Positions 45,427 to 46,501 of a stretch of DNA of 46,501 nucleotides are shown here, piece by piece; position 1 is the stretch's first letter, and every line of letters begins with the position of its first letter. The DNA is taken from positions 1 to 46,501 of the forward strand of contig CAMWRV010000019.1 of assembly GCA_947176745.1 (NCBI GenBank), written 5' to 3'. Below the pieces are notes generated by a model, which did not search any database, was not told where the DNA came from, and worked only from the letters and a program-made list of their open reading frames with translations. This DNA is from an uncultured Muribaculaceae bacterium. Its GTDB lineage: Bacteria; Bacteroidota; Bacteroidia; Bacteroidales; Muribaculaceae. Position numbers and translations under genes: made by a program.

Positions 45427-45627
45427 ATGGGAATACAGAAAAATATAACGGGGTTGAACGGAAAGGGTGACAATCGAGAAAAAAACAGTGTCAAAGCCCC
45501 TCATTCCGAAAAGGTCAGGCATATTTTAGACACGATGCCTGCATCATTACTGTTTTGGAACGCCATAGTAATTACAATAATTTCAGTGTCTCTTGCTCTG
45601 GCCTTTATTTATCTGTCATCGGATTAG
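45427..45627 (+). pseudogene. HlyD-like adaptor stub: N-terminal region and one TM helix only
   Basis: A 66-residue frame that opens 26 nt after the exporter stop, the place expected for the HlyD membrane-fusion partner. Residues 26-62 (HSEKVRHILDTMPASLLFWN, then a hydrophobic helix IVITIISVSLALAFIYL) resemble the start of Bacteroidetes HlyD proteins: SEEV-x-DI, Pro, W, then the TM helix. The frame then ends at TAG, where a true HlyD would continue for about 350 residues. I take it as a 3'-truncated gene; a genuine small membrane protein is the alternative. Sequence after it belongs to a different gene. Confidence 0.5.
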
Positions 45628-45641
45628 TTGCTATTGACAAG

Positions 45642-46289
45642 ATGACTCAACAGGCAAGAAGGGGGCGCGACCGGACGGGGACGGTCAGCGGAGGTGGGTC
45701 TGGATGTGGTAGCGGGGGCGGTGCTTGCAGCGGCGGCAGCTGGCTGCTGTGTGAGGAGGGCGGCAAGGTTAGCGTCCGCTATGTCGATCCGGATGATAAT
45801 GTCAGCTGGCTTCCGCTGTACGATTTCTCGATGACAACAGGAGAAGAGCATCAGATAAGTATAGTCAATGAAAGTGGCTTGTACGATCCACAGCCCGACA
45901 ACAGATGGAAAGTCACCGGCGAGACGAACGTACATGTCAGCGGGGTTACGAGACGCATGATGAGTCTTTCCACGACAGAATCCCATCCCAAGACTGTATG
46001 GGTAGAGGGAGTCGGGGCTCCATATCTTGACGGACAGCTCACATGGTTCTGGTTTCCGCAACCTGACAACGGTATATATCTTGGAGGATTCAAGGAATGT
46101 ATTGAAGACGGAGAGGTCATTTTCAGTTTTGCAGACTTCGGCGATCCAGCCTCAGTGCGCGGAACGGGCGATGACAGCTCTGCCGGTCTGAATGAAGATA
46201 CTATTTATGATGTTATGGGCCGTCGTGTAGACACGACGGTTCCGGGCAGCGTCTACATACGCGGCGGAAAGAAGTTCGTGGCCCGCTGA
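45642..46289 (+). pseudogene. 5'-truncated secreted protein with type IX-like C-terminal tail
   Basis: From about 45744 the frame reads like the second half of a Bacteroidales secreted-protein family: LLCEEGGKVSVRYVDPDDN, LYDFSMTTGE, WVEGVGAPYL, FKECIEDGEVIFSFADF. It ends with IYDVMGRRVDTTVPGSVYI-RGGKKFVAR, a short sorting-domain-like tail common in these bacteria. The expected signal peptide and first ~100 residues are missing. Upstream in frame lies only a basic segment and a Gly/Ser/Cys-rich tract (SGGGSGCGSGGGACSGGSW, 45687-45743). The ATG at 45642 is in frame, as is one at 45555 that overlaps the HlyD stub. Probably non-functional because it has no export signal. Confidence 0.55.
45664..45677. 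repeat. Fragment related to the REP-like element at the truncation junction
   Basis: GGGCGCGACCGGAC (within about 45662-45677) is shared exactly with about 36817-36830, the outer end of the large inverted repeat. It lies between the HlyD stub and the truncated secreted-protein gene. A 14-base match in GC-rich DNA could be chance. Confidence 0.4.
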
Positions 46290-46501
46290 GGGCGGGATGC
46301 TGACACGCTGACGCGAAGCCCTCTGCGGCTCGGCATCGCTCTGCGAAAGGCTATGGAGTGCTTTGACACTTTCGCCTCACGCGGAGGGCGCGGAGGCTTG
46401 CGCCGTAAGTGGGTCCTTTCTTAGATTTAATTTCGGATATAAAGTAAGTAGGGTGTTCAGTTTGATGTTCCGAAAAACGTCATTCAAAACACCTGAAAAT
46501 T
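46290..46501. other. Gene-free right end with two imperfect inverted repeats
   Basis: After the last stop codon, GCCCTCTGCG (46318-46327) and CGCGGAGGGC (46380-46389) can pair over 10 bp with one G-U wobble, enclosing GC-rich sequence: a possible terminator. Further on, GGTGTT (46452-46457) and AACACC (46488-46493) are inverted, together with TTTGATG and CATTCAAA inside them, in AT-richer DNA. No open frame of note is seen. Confidence 0.45.

Overview
The window looks like a chromosomal segment of a gut Bacteroidales bacterium. I infer Muribaculaceae or a close relative from the GC-rich coding style, the Sus-type starch locus, the PorX/PorW pair and the Bacteroidetes promoter signature (TTTG, about 20 nt, TAnnTTTG). 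This rests on gene content and motifs; I could run no database search. The first ~70 bases are almost pure C/G and break a conserved Sir2 gene in the middle of its fold, so position 1 is probably a contig edge.

Region 1 (1-16.0 kb) is housekeeping. It holds a SIRT5-like Sir2 deacylase (partial), GAPDH, the mechanosensitive channel MscL, Mfd, an S41 processing protease, L-aspartate oxidase NadB, and a methionine operon read leftward (metY, metF, metH). An Lrp/AsnC regulator is divergent from that operon.

Region 2 (16.0-22.5 kb) reads leftward and carries type IX secretion-linked genes: the lipoprotein PorW/SprE, the receiver-PglZ protein PorX, a Sel1-repeat protein and a small outer-membrane barrel. 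The end of porW is a 12-bp tandem repeat in which four copies carry in-frame stop codons.

Region 3 (22.6-24.9 kb) reads rightward: a zinc glutaminyl cyclase/M28 lipoprotein and tyrosyl-tRNA synthetase.

Region 4 (25.0-36.6 kb) is a complete starch utilisation locus. It has a SusR-like membrane-tethered activator, SusC, SusD, a surface lipoprotein with three CBM26-type starch-binding modules, a lipoprotein GH13 alpha-amylase and a GH97 alpha-glucosidase. Together these bind starch at the cell surface, cut it, import oligosaccharides and release glucose in the periplasm.

Region 5 (36.6-46.5 kb) is accessory DNA that becomes visibly more AT-rich. It begins with a repeat-rich spacer holding a large inverted repeat, followed by a second membrane-tethered regulator (lipoprotein, TPR, one TM helix, C-terminal HTH). 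Next comes a striking operator made of four 9-bp boxes arranged as a perfect 20-bp inverted repeat, with a textbook Bacteroidetes promoter immediately downstream. The genes behind that promoter form a ribosomally made peptide (RiPP) system: a small secreted DUF3244-like protein, a radical SAM/SPASM maturase, an outer-membrane barrel, a 77-residue Cys-rich precursor with a double-glycine leader, and a C39-peptidase ABC exporter. The cluster then stops abruptly: a 66-residue HlyD-like N-terminal stub is followed by the 5'-truncated remains of an unrelated secreted protein, with a repeat-like sequence at the junction. This peptide system and its broken right edge are the most interesting part of the window.

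No tRNA, rRNA, CRISPR array, integrase or transposase was seen.
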